From positions 1 through 64,000 of the forward strand of contig JASANC010004410.1 in NCBI GenBank assembly GCA_030248135.1: a DNA stretch of 64,000 nt, read 5' to 3'. Made by a program: the position numbers and the translations under genes. Each line of letters begins with the position of its first letter. Positions within the stretch are counted from its first letter, which is position 1. The DNA comes from Theristus sp. LFF4_11 (taxonomy: Eukaryota; Nematoda; Chromadorea; Monhysterida; Xyalidae). Of the stretch, positions 24,285-36,068 are shown piece after piece. The notes beneath the pieces are model-generated. The model saw nothing but the letters and a program-made list of their open reading frames with translations. It ran no database searches and had not been told where the DNA came from.

Positions 24285-27200
24285 TCAGACGCGGTGGTGG
24301 TGGTCGATGTCATCGAGAGTCTCCAGGTAATGCTGAAAGCTGCCCGGTGTGTTGCATTCATCCGACGCGCACATGCATCGATGAAAGTACACAATGCGTT
24401 GTCCCGGACTGGAGAATCGCTGAAAAGTTGTTCTGTGTTAAAACGCCTGTGCCGTACGTCGACGCACGTGAAGCAAAGGCACGTGTGTTCTCATCGGCGG
24501 CAGTATGCAACGTAAACTGCCGCGTCGTGCCGTAGATACATGCGTACGAACGTACGTGTGAACATTAGCATGCTAAAACACCAAGACGTGACGTGACCTG
24601 ACGTGACGTGACCTGACGTGACGTGACCTGACGTGACGTGACCTGACGTGACGTGATCTGACGGGACCTGACGTGACGTGACGTGACGTGACGTGAACAC
24701 GTGACGTGACGTGACGTGACGTGACTTGACGTGACGTGACTTGACGTGACGTGACGTGAATCAATGTCACGGTGTGTTGTCCATCGAGCTCCACTCCACG
24801 GTTTTTCCATGCAAATGTATGGTGTGATCCCGCCTCCTCAACTCCAGTCTCATTAGTTGTCTCGCTCGACGTGAAACTGGAGTTCAATGGAGAGGGTGGT
24901 TGAGTGTTAAATATGGCTGGCACGTACCTCAATGATGCAGGTGCTCAGGACTGAATGCAAATTCTCCTCCTCAGACGGTTCCATTAGCTGTTCGATGGGT
25001 GTGAGGTCTTCTGTTTCTGAAAAAAACATGGTATTTCCGTTGTTTTGTTGGATTAAAACTCTGGTAAAGTTGTCTAAACGTCTAAACTACCGTAAAGTCT
25101 TGCATATAAGGTCTCCTTATATAAATTTGAAAATCAAAAATTTCTGAAAAAAGTGGAATTTTGTGTGACAACCTTATAAGTGGGAGGAGGTCTTATAAAG
25201 CGAAGATTAGGATTTCCGGGCCTTATAAACGGGGTGGGATTTCGACCAAGTTAAAAATTTGAATTTTTTGGTTTCCCGCCGTGTGACACTCCGCCCACTT
25301 TTGGGTGGGGGTCTTATAAGTGGGAGGAACCTTATATGCAAGACTTTACGGTATATACCGTGTAACCGTATACATATTGGCTAATTATTCATTCCTCAAC
25401 TAATGCGAATAATGGTTTTTTCATTACTTTAGTAATGCCGTACTATTTTGAATAACGAGTAATGAGTATCTTAATCAAATAGTATTGTGGATTTATTCAA
25501 ACGTGTCCGAAGTAAAATGACGTCATTTGCTTTAAAAACGCCCGTTTGTCAAAGTACAGGCACTAAAATGCCAGTTTGGTGTGACTCATTCGAAATTCAC
25601 CATTTGTTTACGGGAAGAAATCGGCTAAACGGAAAGCCTGGTTTGCTGTGAACGGCAAGCGCATGTTTTGCGGCACATGACGTCATTTCAGTGCGACACG
25701 TTTAAAAAAGTAAGTCATACTATGGTGACGAACGAATCAATAGTGTAAACAAAAAGACTGAACTTGTTTGAGAAATAAGTTGCTTTTAAAAAAGCACATA
25801 GAAAAGTTTGGTGCTCAGAACACCACTGCTTGACTTCATCAACACCGAACTTGAAAGATTTGAGCACTTTGTACGCATTAAACAGCGACAAAAAAAATTT
25901 GCAGGAATAGAAATTGTCACGACTCTAATCTGTCATCCGATTCATCATTTTTATGTTTGTTTGTTTGTGTGTTTGTTTCAGTGTTTGTGTGTTTGTTTGT
26001 TTGTTCGTTTTTTTGTTCATGAGTGTTTCGTTTTGAGCTTTTCGTCGAATAAACGGAGCTGCAGTTAAAAAATCCAATGTGAACCGAAAAATACCAGTAA
26101 CCGTTAACCCAACGTTGCCCTTAATTTCTTATAATAGCGTTTGTACGGCTGATGCAACACGCGCGCAATACACACACCGTATTACCCCCAATAAACCCCC
26201 ATGGGGGATTAATACGTCAGCGACTTTTAGGGGTGGGGGTTTATTGGTGGGGGGGGGGGATTATTGGTGGAGGGGGGGGCTTTATTTACAAACAAACAAA
26301 TTCTAGGGGTGGGGGTTTATTGAAAAATGGCAAAAATACCTTGCATGGCAGGCAAGAAAGTCGCAGAAACTTCTACACTACATAAAAAAATTTTTACAAC
26401 AGCCTTTTGTAATGAAATTACCATTAACTCATCCATTTGGGGCCTTTGGTTGCACAATTTCATCATTTTCACTGCAACCAGCCACTGAATTCGCTGGGTA
26501 TGTGTTTCAAACAGGTTTCCAATAATCCCCCATGGGGGATTATTTGTGGGGGGGATTATTCAGAAACTTGTCATGGGGGTGGGGGTTTACTGGTGGGGGA
26601 TTAATGGTGGGGGGAGTTTAATGGGGGTAATACGCTAGCACACACGCGCGCAGCGTTCCAACACTTTTGGCCGCCACTGTACATTATTGAAAGGAAGGAA
26701 CTGAAATAATTACGGATTTTAATTTTGCAAGCGTGCATCAAAACAAACTTTAGCGCACCAAAATATGAACTCTTTCGTTGATTTTTGCTTGTTTGTTGAT
26801 GCAGTACGTCAGAACTGCGCCACGTGTGCCCAGCCAAGACTCACTGTTGTTGATAGCGAACAGCGTGAGCTCCGAGGGCGTTCGACTCAACCCCTGCCGT
26901 GGTGGAGGGGGGAGGCTGGCCATGGCGAACATGGTATTCCACACGCAGAACTGCGACTTCTCGTTTGCCTCCACTTGTTCAGGCTGCAAATGACACTTTG
27001 TTGTTGTTGCGGAATTTAGGCGATATTTTCAGCCAAGGCTAACCCAGAAAAGCGTACAAAACGGCATTGAGTAGGGTGACCATCGAGTGTTTTTTTATCA
27101 TTAAGTACGGTATGGCCGGTTAAACATGGCAGCTTTTTTCAGGGTGCCAGGAGCGCGCGAATTTTGAATGAAAGCAAAAAGACGTTCAGAAATTGAATTG

Positions 27201-27899
27201 TGTGCCAAATTTGACGCGTTTATTTAAACTAATGGAATATCCGCGCCATTCTGTTCATTCTTTATCCCTTGTACACATGATTGGGAATTACGTTGCCTTT
27301 TTTAAAAAAAGACAACTCCTAGTCTGCGGCTGATCCCGCCTTGATGGACTGCCTCATTTATTCGGCCATACTGTACCTATATACACTCCTCGGCGGGGCT
27401 TGATAACCCTCGAACGCACAGACAAGAGTCCAACGCGCTACCACCGCGCTATGAGGGTGACACTTTATAAGCAGACGGTTTTTTGGTTTGTTCTGTGTCC
27501 CCCGAATAGAACTATACTGTGATCTTGTTGTAAGCTAATTTGCTTGTGGCACTCATGAAGCCGTGTTTAGCGTCACGAAATTCACCAATTTAACTCTGCT
27601 ACTGAATTCACTACTACTAAATTGAGTTCGCATGTTGAAACACAATAAAAGCATTTAGTAGTGTAGTATTGTTTTTTCTTTTAGTCTCGCTTTCATGCAT
27701 GACACGGGAATACAAAATTGGTACAGTGATCCGAGTCCGTGAGCAGTTTCTGGGGTTCGTCAGCAGCAAACCATTTCAACCGTACCACAGTGGCATTCTC
27801 GTTCGTCGTGTAGCAGCGGAGTGCGTCCACTGCTGTAAACTGGAACAGCAAAACGGCCACAGACCAGCAGGACAAAACACTCAGCAATGAGTGATTCAT
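24285..27899 (-). CDS. Secreted six-cysteine protein, paralogue 2
   Basis: Four-exon model, 158 residues: 27899-27786, 26983-26845, 25016-24928, 24419-24285, with the same junction phases (0, 1, 0) as paralogues 1 and 3. The signal peptide MNHSLLSVLSCWSVAVLLFQ is almost identical to paralogue 1, so the duplication is recent at the 5' end. Mature cysteines: LRCY, SQFC, STCIIE, HRCMCA, DECN. Exon 2 is longer and Pro-rich (ASLPPPPRQGLSRTPSE); exon 3 is acidic (EPSEEENLH); the tail ends in DIDHHHRV. Divergence is far greater in exons 2-3 than in exon 1 or the CxCAxDECN block. The gene spans 3.6 kb because introns hold MITE copies (25088, 25492, 26174) and a pentamer array. Secretion follows from the signal peptide; function is unknown. 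Confidence 0.75.
24588..24758. repeat. Pentamer microsatellite with 15-bp higher-order period
   Basis: Array of TGACG units in which every third unit in the left half is TGACC, giving a 15-bp period; the right half is mostly TGACGTGACG with TTGACG variants. It lies in the last intron of six-Cys paralogue 2. Reading it on the minus strand gives artificial HVTSR repeats. Confidence 0.95.
25088..25353. repeat. MITE family B, copy 2
   Basis: Same 266-bp length and perfect termini as 23682-23947. It lies in intron 2 of six-Cys paralogue 2. Confidence 0.9.
25492..25710. repeat. MITE family C, copy 3
   Basis: Same termini and TGACGTCA inner motifs as 19387-19607. Confidence 0.8.
26174..26633. repeat. 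G/C-run element (family E), copy 3
   Basis: Inverted relative to copy 1, with the same core. The right end reads GGTAATACGCTAG, so the terminal repeat is imperfect here. Confidence 0.8.
27106..27375. repeat. MITE family A, full copy
   Basis: 270 bp with imperfect terminal inverted repeats TACGGTATGGCCGGTTAAAC and GTACAGTATGGCCGAATAAA (complement of the right end). Other full copies: 28335-28612 (inverted) and 61162-61430; one copy is split at 28006-28080 and 32306-32492. Confidence 0.85.
27398..27463 (-). pseudogene. tRNA-like remnant
   Basis: On the minus strand there is a box A-like TAGCGCGGTGGTAGCGCG and a box B-like GTTCGAGGGTT at about tRNA spacing, with CCCTCA able to pair with part of the 3' side. 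The anticodon arm is too short (GGAC TCTT GTCT) for a working tRNA. Either a decayed tRNA or a tRNA-derived SINE head. Confidence 0.35.
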
Positions 27900-28005
27900 T
27901 GTTGACAGCTTTTGAAAATTTGTTCTGACAGTTACAGTGTCTGGATACTAGCGTGTTGCCAATGAAAAAATTTGTAGCTTTATGTTTATCGGTATGGTGT
28001 CTTAC

Positions 28006-28080
28006 GGTATGGCCGATTAAACATGGCAGCTTTTTTCAGGGTGCAAGGAGCGCGCGAATTTTGAATGAAAGAAAAAAGAC
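28006..28080. repeat. MITE family A, left part of a split copy
   Basis: Begins ACGGTATGGCCGATTAAACA and breaks off at GAAAAAAGAC, where the composite element begins. The matching right part resumes at about 32306-32492. Confidence 0.75.
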
Positions 28081-28334
28081 ATTATCTAAAAATGCGGGAG
28101 ACGCATATAAAAGGAGGAATATGGCCTTGTGTAAGCAGTGAAAGACTTGGCTCGACAACGCTTTTCAAGTCTCTGATGTGGTACACACGGATACAAGTAC
28201 ATAAGAGTCATATTTTTGCGCCGCGTTTGTTGTTTAAAAGCTTGCTGAAAAGCGTAAAAACTTTGAAGTTATCTAGATATTTTTCAATTGTCCTCTTCAG
28301 TTTAGTCTAAAATCACATCATGTGCGAAATTCTG

Positions 28335-28612
28335 TACAGCATGGCCGAATAAATGAGGCAGTCCATCAAGGCGGGATTAGTCGCTGACTAGGAGTTGTCT
28401 TTTTCAAAAATGCCAACTTAAATTCCAATCATGTGTGCAAGGGAGAAAGAATGAACAGAATAATACGGATAATCCATTAGTTTAAAAAAACGCGTCAAAT
28501 TTGGCATACAATTTGGTTTCTGAACTTCTTTTTCTTTCATTCAAAATTCGCGCGCTCCTTGCACCCTGAAAAAAACTGCCATGTTTAATCGGCTTTACTG
28601 TAAATTCTGTGC
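28335..28612. repeat. MITE family A, full inverted copy
   Basis: Starts TACAGCATGGCCGAATAAAT and ends near ATCGGCTTTACTGTA. It sits inside the 1-kb module of composite element copy 1; the corresponding module at 51705-52741 has no such insertion at that place. Confidence 0.85.
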
Positions 28613-29229
28613 AAAAAACAGTAACTTCAGAGATTGCAAAACATTGCTGCATGTAGCTTTATCGTTGTTGCTGACGTACGCACCGCTGTGCATACAGCAG
28701 CACCAGTGCAAAAAGTGTTGTCTTCCGTTGATTTTCACCCTTTTTACCAAACTCTTGTGACAGGATAAACCGGTGAGTCATTGCCTTGCCACAGAAGGAG
28801 ACCTTGCGTTCCCAATGCCTCTGCGATAATTTTGTGCAAACCAGTGTCAGCGATCTAAAGTCTGATTGTTATTTTAGTGGTTTTAGAGGTCGCTAAATGC
28901 TAGAAAAAGCAAATGTGAAAGTTTCATTTGTCTACAATGTACGAGGGTTGCCACTTGCAACCGAAATAAAAAATAAACGACGCAAAAATAACTCTTATGT
29001 ACTTGTATCCGTGTGTACACATCAGAGACTTGAAAAGCGTTGTCGAGCCAAGTCTTTCCTGTTACACAAGGCCATATTCCTCCTTTTATATGCGTCTCCC
29101 GCATTTTTAGATAATATTCTGACTTTTACATAAGCCCCAAAGGTCGGATCAAAATCACAATACGTTGGTCACACATTCTTCTAAACCCCGGACAACTCAG
29201 GTTTTTCATTTTTTAGGCCAATTTCGTCT

Positions 29230-31800
29230 ATGCTATTTTTACTGCCGATTCGCCCAAAATCATCACGATTCAGTACCTAGAATTGCTCACATAAGAAAAC
29301 TGACCCAAAAGCCGTGATCGGCGCACCATGGAAAACACCGATTTCTTATTTTTTATTTCTGGACCGGTTTCACTAAATTCCACGGCCGATTCGCCCGAAA
29401 TCGTCACGATTCGGTATCTAGAGTTGCTCACATGAAAAAACTAACACAAAATCCGTGATCAGTGTTTAATTACCATGGAAAACACCGTTTTTTTGTTTTT
29501 CATTTCTGGACCGATTTCGCCAATTTCCACGGCCGATTCGCCCGAAATCGTCACGATTCGGTATCTAGAGTTGCTCACATAAAAAACTAACCCAAAATCC
29601 GTGATCAGTGCATTGAATTACCATGGAAAACGCCGTTTTCTTTTTTCATTTCTGGACCGATTTCGCTGAAGTCCACGGCCGATTCGCCCGAAATCGTCAC
29701 GATTCTGTAACTAGAGTTGCTCACTTGAAAAAACTAACACAAAATCCGTGATCAGCGCATTGAATTACCCTGGAAAACACCCCTTTCTTATTTTTCGTTT
29801 CTGGACCGATTTCGCCAATTTCCACGGCCGATTCGCCCGAAATCGTCACGATTCTGTAACTAGAGTTGCTCACTTGAAAAAACTAACACAAAATCCGTGA
29901 TCAGCGCATTGAATTGCCCTGGAAAACACCCTTTTCTTATTTTTCGTTTCTGGACCGATTTCGCCAATTTCCACGGCCGATTCGCCCGAAATCGTCACGG
30001 TTCAGCATCTAGAGTAGCTCACGTAAGAAAACTAAACAAAATCGTGATCACCGTTGAATTACCCTGGAAAACACCCTTTTCTTTTTTTTCGTTTCCGGAC
30101 CGATTTCGCCAATTTCCACGTCCGATTCGCCCGAAATCGTCACGATTCAGTATCTAGAGTTGCTCACATAAGAAAACTAATCAAAAATCCGTGATCAGGT
30201 TGAATTACTATGGAAAACACCCTTTTCTTGTTTTTCGTTTCTGAACCGATTTTGCCAATTTCCACGGCCGATTGCCGAAATCGTAGATTCAGATCTAGAG
30301 TGCTACGTAAGAAAACTAACCCAAAATCCGTGATCAGCGCATTGAATTACTCTGGAAAACACCCTTTTCTTGTTTTTCGTTTCTGGACCGATTTCGCCAA
30401 TTTCGACGGCCGTTCGCCCGAAATCGTCACGTTCAGTATCTAGAGTTGCTCACGTAAGAAAACTATCCAAAATCCGTGATCAGCGTTGAATTCCCTCACA
30501 TCCTTTTCTTGTTTTTCGTTTCTAGACCGATTTCGCCAATTTCCACGGCCGATTGCCCGAAATCTCAGTTCGGTTTAGAGTTGCTACATAAAACTAACCC
30601 AAAATCGTTCAGTGTTGAATTACATGAAACACCATTTCTTATTTTTTATTTCTGGACCGGTTTCACTAATTCCACGGCCGTGCGAAATCTAGTTCGTTAA
30701 GGTGAATACATGTCAGTTTTTCCTGGAAAACACCGTTTTTTTGTTTTTCATTCTGGACCGATTTCGCCAATTTCCACGGCCGATTGCCCGAAATCGTCAC
30801 TTCGGTTTAGAGTAATAAAAAAACCCAAAATCCGTGTCAGTGATTGAATTACCATGGAAAACGCCGTTTTCTTTTTTTCATTTCTGGACCGATTTCGCTG
30901 AAGTCCACGGCCGTTCGCCCGAAACGTACGTTTTAACAGAGTGTCCTTGAAAAACTACACAAATCCGTGTCAGCGCATTGAATTTCCCTGGAAAACACCC
31001 CTTCCTATTTTCGTTTCTGGACCGTTCGCCAATTCCACGGCCGATTGCCGGATCGTCACATTTGTATAGAGTTCTTGAAAAATAAACAAATCCGTGTAGC
31101 GCTTGAATTGCCTGGAACCCTTTTCTTTTTTTCGTTTCTGGACCGATTCGCAATTTCCACGGCCGTTCGCCCGATCGTCACGGTTCAATTAGAGTAGTAC
31201 GTAAGAACTACCAAATCCGTGATCACCGTTGTTCCCTGGAAAACATCTTTTTCTCGTTTTTCGTTTCCGGACCGATTTCGCCAATTTCCACGACCGTTCG
31301 CCCGAACTAGTCAGTTTAAGTTGTACTAAGAACTAATCAAAATCCGTGTAGCGTTGTTACTGTGGAAACACCCTTTTCTTGTTTTTCGTTTCTGAACCGT
31401 TTTGCCAATTTCCAGGCGATTCCCGAATCGTAGTTCAGTTAGGTGCTACGTAAGAACTACCCAAATCCGTGCAGCGTTGTTCTTGGACACCCTTTTCTTG
31501 TTTTTCGTTTCTGGACCGTTCGCCAATTTCGACGGCGATCGCCGACTCATTCGTTTAGAGGCACGTAGACATCGTGTCGGAGTCTGGAAACACCGTTTTC
31601 TTGTTTTTCGTTTCTGGACCGTTTCGCAATTTCGGCGGCGTCGCCGAATCTCAGTTAGGGTTAGAAACCCAAATTCGCGTTGATTACTTGGCTAGTTGTC
31701 TTGTTTTTCATTGGTTTCGCCGTTCCACGCGATTCGCGGCTGTTCGTTAGAGTCTCACGTAGAAACTCCCAAATCCGTGGCTTGATTCGACTAGACCTTT
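29230..31800. repeat. 148-bp tandem array, copy 1
   Basis: Units contain TTTCTGGACCGATTTCGCCA, CACGGCCGATTCGCCCGAAA, TCTAGAGTTGCTCAC and AAATCCGTGATCAG. Units to about 30240 are intact; later ones have lost many single bases and short stretches. It is the reverse complement of the array at 49690-51610. Confidence 0.95.
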
Positions 31801-32305
31801 TTCCTTTATTTTTCGTGCTCAGACAAATTGTAAGAGTGAAACTGATCTCAGTCAATGCTCGAACTTCAAAAATCACAATTAACTCAAAAAAGTGCCCGGG
31901 AAAATATAACAGAATCGGTGATTCCCTGGAAACATTTAGTCACTGTGAAGTGTCCCAGTGAAAGGGCGAACACTTAAAACCAGGTGAAACCCTCAAACTT
32001 AAATGCCCAATTTTTCCCAAAAACGGGTGGGTAAATTCCCGATTTTCAAAATCTCGGTGGAATTCCCCAGGGAACAGATGGAAAGTGTCGCAGGCAAAAT
32101 AAGGGCGAACACTGATCTCCTGAAAAAAGGACAAAGGGAAAGAAGTCACTTTTTCAGAATTTTGTTACAGCGTTGAAGTGTCCCGGTAATTTTTCGCGGT
32201 CAAGCACAACTGGGTGTCGTTTCGGTGCGGAACCAAGTGTGGCACGTGGAGCAGCGAGCAGAAAGCGCGCGGGGGTACGCTTTTGCGGGCGTGCCGCTCG
32301 CGGGG

Positions 32306-32492
32306 GTTAGAAATTGTGTGCCAAATTTGACGCGTTTTTTTAACTACTGGGTTATCCGCGCTATTCTATTTATTCTTTCTCCCTTGCACACATGATTGAG
32401 AATTCTGCTGGCATTTTTGAAAAAGGCAACTCCTAGTCTGCGACTAATCCCGCCTTGATTGGACTGCCTCATTTATTCGGCCATACTGTAAC
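32306..32492. repeat. MITE family A, right part of a split copy
   Basis: Resumes with AAATTGTGTGCCAAATTTGA and ends CGGCCATACTGTA. It completes the copy begun at 28006. Confidence 0.75.
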
Positions 32493-32499
32493 TGAAAGT

Positions 32500-32950
32500 G
32501 AAATTTGAAATTTTGGACACTGTGAACGCTGATAATGCTGGTTTTCCAACCTGACACTTTGTGGTTTGCTTGCGCACCAAAGAGACTTCAATGATGTTTT
32601 ATTTATGCGCAAATCTGCTTAAAAATCCAGAAAATGATCTTGAACAACCCGGAATTTTATTTCACCATTATGGAAACCACCGAAGCACTGGAAACCATTT
32701 TCAGTTGTACATGCGGCACCTTTTGGTTTTTTTATTTTTGAGTCGTGCTTGCAATGCACATTGTTCGGATCATAAACATCCACACAATAATCAGCAGGAT
32801 TATTTGCTTTTTCTTAAAATTTTGTCGGTGCATTCTCAGATGTTTTTAATTCACCATAAAATCGCGGCTGGTGGAATTGGAAAAAATAGTGAGCTGAACT
32901 AGCTCCAATGAAAATATTCGAACCCGTTCATACAATTTTAGGAGACCGCA
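32500..32950. repeat. Detached 5' flank of six-Cys paralogue 2
   Basis: Matches the sequence upstream of paralogue 1 (22140-22560). It now lies 4.6 kb from the exon it presumably once flanked, because composite element copy 1 and a split MITE lie between. No coding signal is seen. The next kilobase (to 33981) holds no recognised gene. Confidence 0.65.
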
Positions 32951-33981
32951 ATTTGAATTAGAAAATTAGAAAATTCGGCACACCGCAGCCCACAGAAGCC
33001 ACCAAAATTTTGAACAGTTTCGTCATTTTTCAACCTGTTTGTTCGTGAATCAATACCATTTGAAGCAGAACGGTGAAATAGTACGAAATTAAAAAATGTG
33101 GTTCTTGTGAACGTTGAGTTGAGTGTTGAGTCGAGTGATTGAAATATTTTTTGGCTACATTGTAAACTGTCTCACTTTTTTTTACTACGCTTGATGACCC
33201 GCCTATTTTTCACTTTGCGTTGTTTAACCGAAACGTTTTACACACCTCCTCTTTTCAAACTGAACGTTACATGTCATGGAAATGCTATGCTGTCATGCAT
33301 CTAACAAGCCGAATTGAAGTTGTAACAAAGTTTCATAGCAACATCTCCACACGTCACAGCTAGTACAGCCAAAGATAATACCAGTGACGCAACTGCAAAC
33401 GCTCATACATACAAGGTTTGAAAATCGCGGGGGACGGCGCCCGAATCGGCGGTGGTGGCCATCAAAGTTGGGGACAATTTGAAAATTTTCAATACTTCGC
33501 GTTTCGATTTAAAAATTTTTGGATTGGTAACCCTTATCCAGATAAATCTGCATCTAAAAACAATAAAAGAATGACACCAAAGCCCAAAAACACACTGAAC
33601 AATCCGTTTTTCTGCATGGTGCTCACCTCTCAAATCAATCATTTAGACAGCTGCCCCTCGTGGTTCCCGAATTACACGTGCTACCAGTGTACCATCCGGG
33701 TAGTAAGAAGAGCATTCATACCTCTACCAAACACAGCAGACAATATTCTTTCAATGCATTCACAACGAGTGTACAGAGCAAATTTGAAAAAAAGCGAGTG
33801 CGTTTAAACTTTTGACCGCCGCTGTATGTCCACACTTGTACTGTTGTATTAGATATCTTTGATTTGAGGTGTTTTTCGACGGCATTGGTTTCATTTTATT
33901 CAAAGCGAAATGGGAATTCTAAAAGACAAATTTGTTCACTATTCACTGTGAGATGTAGTGGTTGACACGGATGCAACAGAT

Positions 33982-36068
33982 CTAGATCAGCGCAAGTTGC
34001 TGCAGCTGGCGTTGGTTGAAGTCGCGTTCAATAAGCCTGTTCTCATACTGTTCAATGCTGCCGAGTTTGTTGCATTCATCCGTTGCGCACAGGCAACGAC
34101 GAACGTACTCAATGTAATGCATTGGCGGCGGAGTGATGTATTTCTGAAAAATTTTGGCATTTATTTATTATTTGGTACAAATAACACCACGCTCAAACGA
34201 GAGAAAACTCAACAGAAAAGTCAACAGCGGTGAAATCGGTCCGCTCCGCTCCGCCCACAAAAGCTGCTGATCTGCTTAAGCGGCATTCATGAAGCAGTAT
34301 TTACTGACCCATAGCTAAACATGCGCAGTCACTGAATGCTGCTTCATGAATGCTTCTTTAGTTACCGACGGTCCGCAGATGAGTCCTTGCGTCCTTAAGT
34401 TTGTCAATGACTGAATTTCAACTAGTCTGATCGCATCGAAACCGAAACTACTCTGATAAACCGCAGAAATCCCCCGGTACAAACCTCAACCACGCAAGTA
34501 CTGAAGCTTCCGAATAGCTTGTCGATTTCATCGTTTTCATCCACGTCCATCAACTCTTTGTACGGTGCCAGGTTTTCGTTTTCTAAAAGGAAAAAAAGCG
34601 CACTACCAATGAATAACCGTGCTCAAACGTAAATTCAAACGCAACAGCAACTGTCGAGTGTCGACTGCGTGTAAAGCTGCGTAAAGGTTGGCTACTAAAA
34701 TTAAAACTCGGTTCTCTACCTTAAAAATTTTTCAAAATTTTTGTTGTCAAACAAATTTTTGGACAAAGATATCGCGAAATTATTGCATTTTGCAGAACTG
34801 AAAAAACTGTCAAGCTCAACTATTGAACTGACTTCACGTTGCTCAAAAACTCTGTTTTCAGCTGTCAAACAGAAAAATAATGCACATGTTGATGCAGCTG
34901 TAGATGCACATGTTCGTGCACATGTAGGTGCAGATGCACAAACTCGTGCACTTAAAGCAAAAACTTACAGCCTCTATTTTCTGAAAATAATGCGGATGTA
35001 ACAGTTTGTTGCTTCTGAAAATTGCAGTAAATGTAAACCGATAAGTGCACAGGTTTGTGCATGTGCATCAATAAGTGCACAAGCATGTGCATGAACGTGC
35101 GCGTATCTATTAATCTATTATTATTATCTATTATCTATGTGCATTATTTTTCTGCGTGTGTGTGTATTTGTAATTGGTTTTGTGGGCGAACTTCTCCAAA
35201 TTGAGTGCTGGGAAAAATTTGGAAATCGATCGAAAACGTTTTTTTGGCAATATAGAAAACCGGTTGTTTACCATACCCCCAGATGCAACTATAGATACCA
35301 CAACAGCGTCTAAAACTCCGCTAACGACAGCGTATACGACGGGAAAACGTGTATACATAGAATTCTGCAGCGTTGTTGCTGTTTTTAACGCTTTGAGCCA
35401 TTATGATGCTTCTACATAGACAGATGGTTTTCAATGCTCCAAATCAGACTGACCGTCGGAAATTCCGAACAGCGCCAACGATTTGCTTGTTCGATTCAAC
35501 TGTGGCGGGGCAAAATTGTTGCTCAGCTTAGCACGACCAAGCGACTTCATCAGAACGCAAAACTGCCAGTTCTCGTCACTCCGCACTTGCACTATCTGCA
35601 ATGGTGTGCAGGTATTGTCAATTGTTTATCGGGAAGTCTTTGTTTTTCACGTTTCGTCATTTTTCAACGACAACGAATGATACACATGTGAAGACTCATT
35701 GCGGTACACACAGTCTAACTGTAAAACATATCCAACTAATAGCTGATTGGTTGGTGGTCACGTGATGCATGAATTCTGTGCAAACCAAACTCCGCCTCCA
35801 CCGCAATTCATGAACAGAATGCATGCATCAACCAATCAGCTAGTTGGATACTGAGTTAGACTGTGGATGATATGATACCGCACTCCATAAACAGAAAGGT
35901 GTGTGCGTTTTTTTGGTATACCTGGTCATCATTCTCATTCGAGTAGCATCTGAGTGCGTTCACAGTCGATCCGTCGAACAACAACAAAACGACAACAACC
36001 CAGAAAGCCGAAACACTCAATGAGCACTTTTTCAGCGGTGCCGCTTTCGTAGCAACTGGCTGACACAT
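33982..36068 (-). CDS. Secreted six-cysteine protein, paralogue 3
   Basis: Four-exon model, 182 residues: 36068-35922, 35595-35454, 34582-34485, 34143-33982, phases 0, 1, 0. It has a longer start (MCQPVATKAAPLKKC) before the hydrophobic core AFWVVVVLLLF and the mature start LRCYSNENDDQ. Mature cysteines: LRCY, WQFC, STCVVE, RRCLCA, DECN. Exon 2 keeps the thirteen-residue spacing to its single Cys seen in the other copies and ends ALFGISD, compare ALFGVSAN and LFAINN. Exon 3 is acidic (MDVDENDEIDKL). The C-terminal tail is the longest of the three and Gln-rich. It is the most diverged copy. The MITE family D copy at 35709-35866 is in intron 1 and a foldback hairpin (34280-34366) in intron 3. 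Confidence 0.75.
34280..34366. repeat. Foldback mini-element, copy 2
   Basis: Imperfect hairpin with arms starting GGCATTCATGAAGCAGTATT, in intron 3 of six-Cys paralogue 3. Confidence 0.75.
35709..35866. repeat. MITE family D, copy 2
   Basis: Ends CACAGTCTAACT and AGTTAGACTGTG, inner inverted pair around AGCTGATTGGTTGGTGGTCA. It ends just 55 bp from the end of exon 1 of six-Cys paralogue 3. Confidence 0.85.

Larger units (their letters stand above)
28081..32306 (+). mobile_element. Composite repeat element, copy 1 (about 4.2 kb)
   Basis: Three parts in order: a 1-kb module (28081-29115) whose first and last roughly 145 bp are inverted copies (ATTATCTAAAAATGCGGGAG... at both ends); an array of about 148-bp units (about 29230-31800); and a unique tail (about 31800-32306) with words like GGGCGAACACTTAAAACCAGG. 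The same structure, inverted, is at 48965-52741. No transposase is seen, so the class is unknown; the module alone looks like a foldback element. It sits inside a family A MITE, so its limits are set by the break points. A full family A MITE (28335-28612) is inserted in the module. The right half is deletion-rich. Confidence 0.75.

Noticed and set aside
24491..24932. Minus-strand frames with HVTSR repeats
   Set aside because: Direct translation of the TGACG pentamer array.
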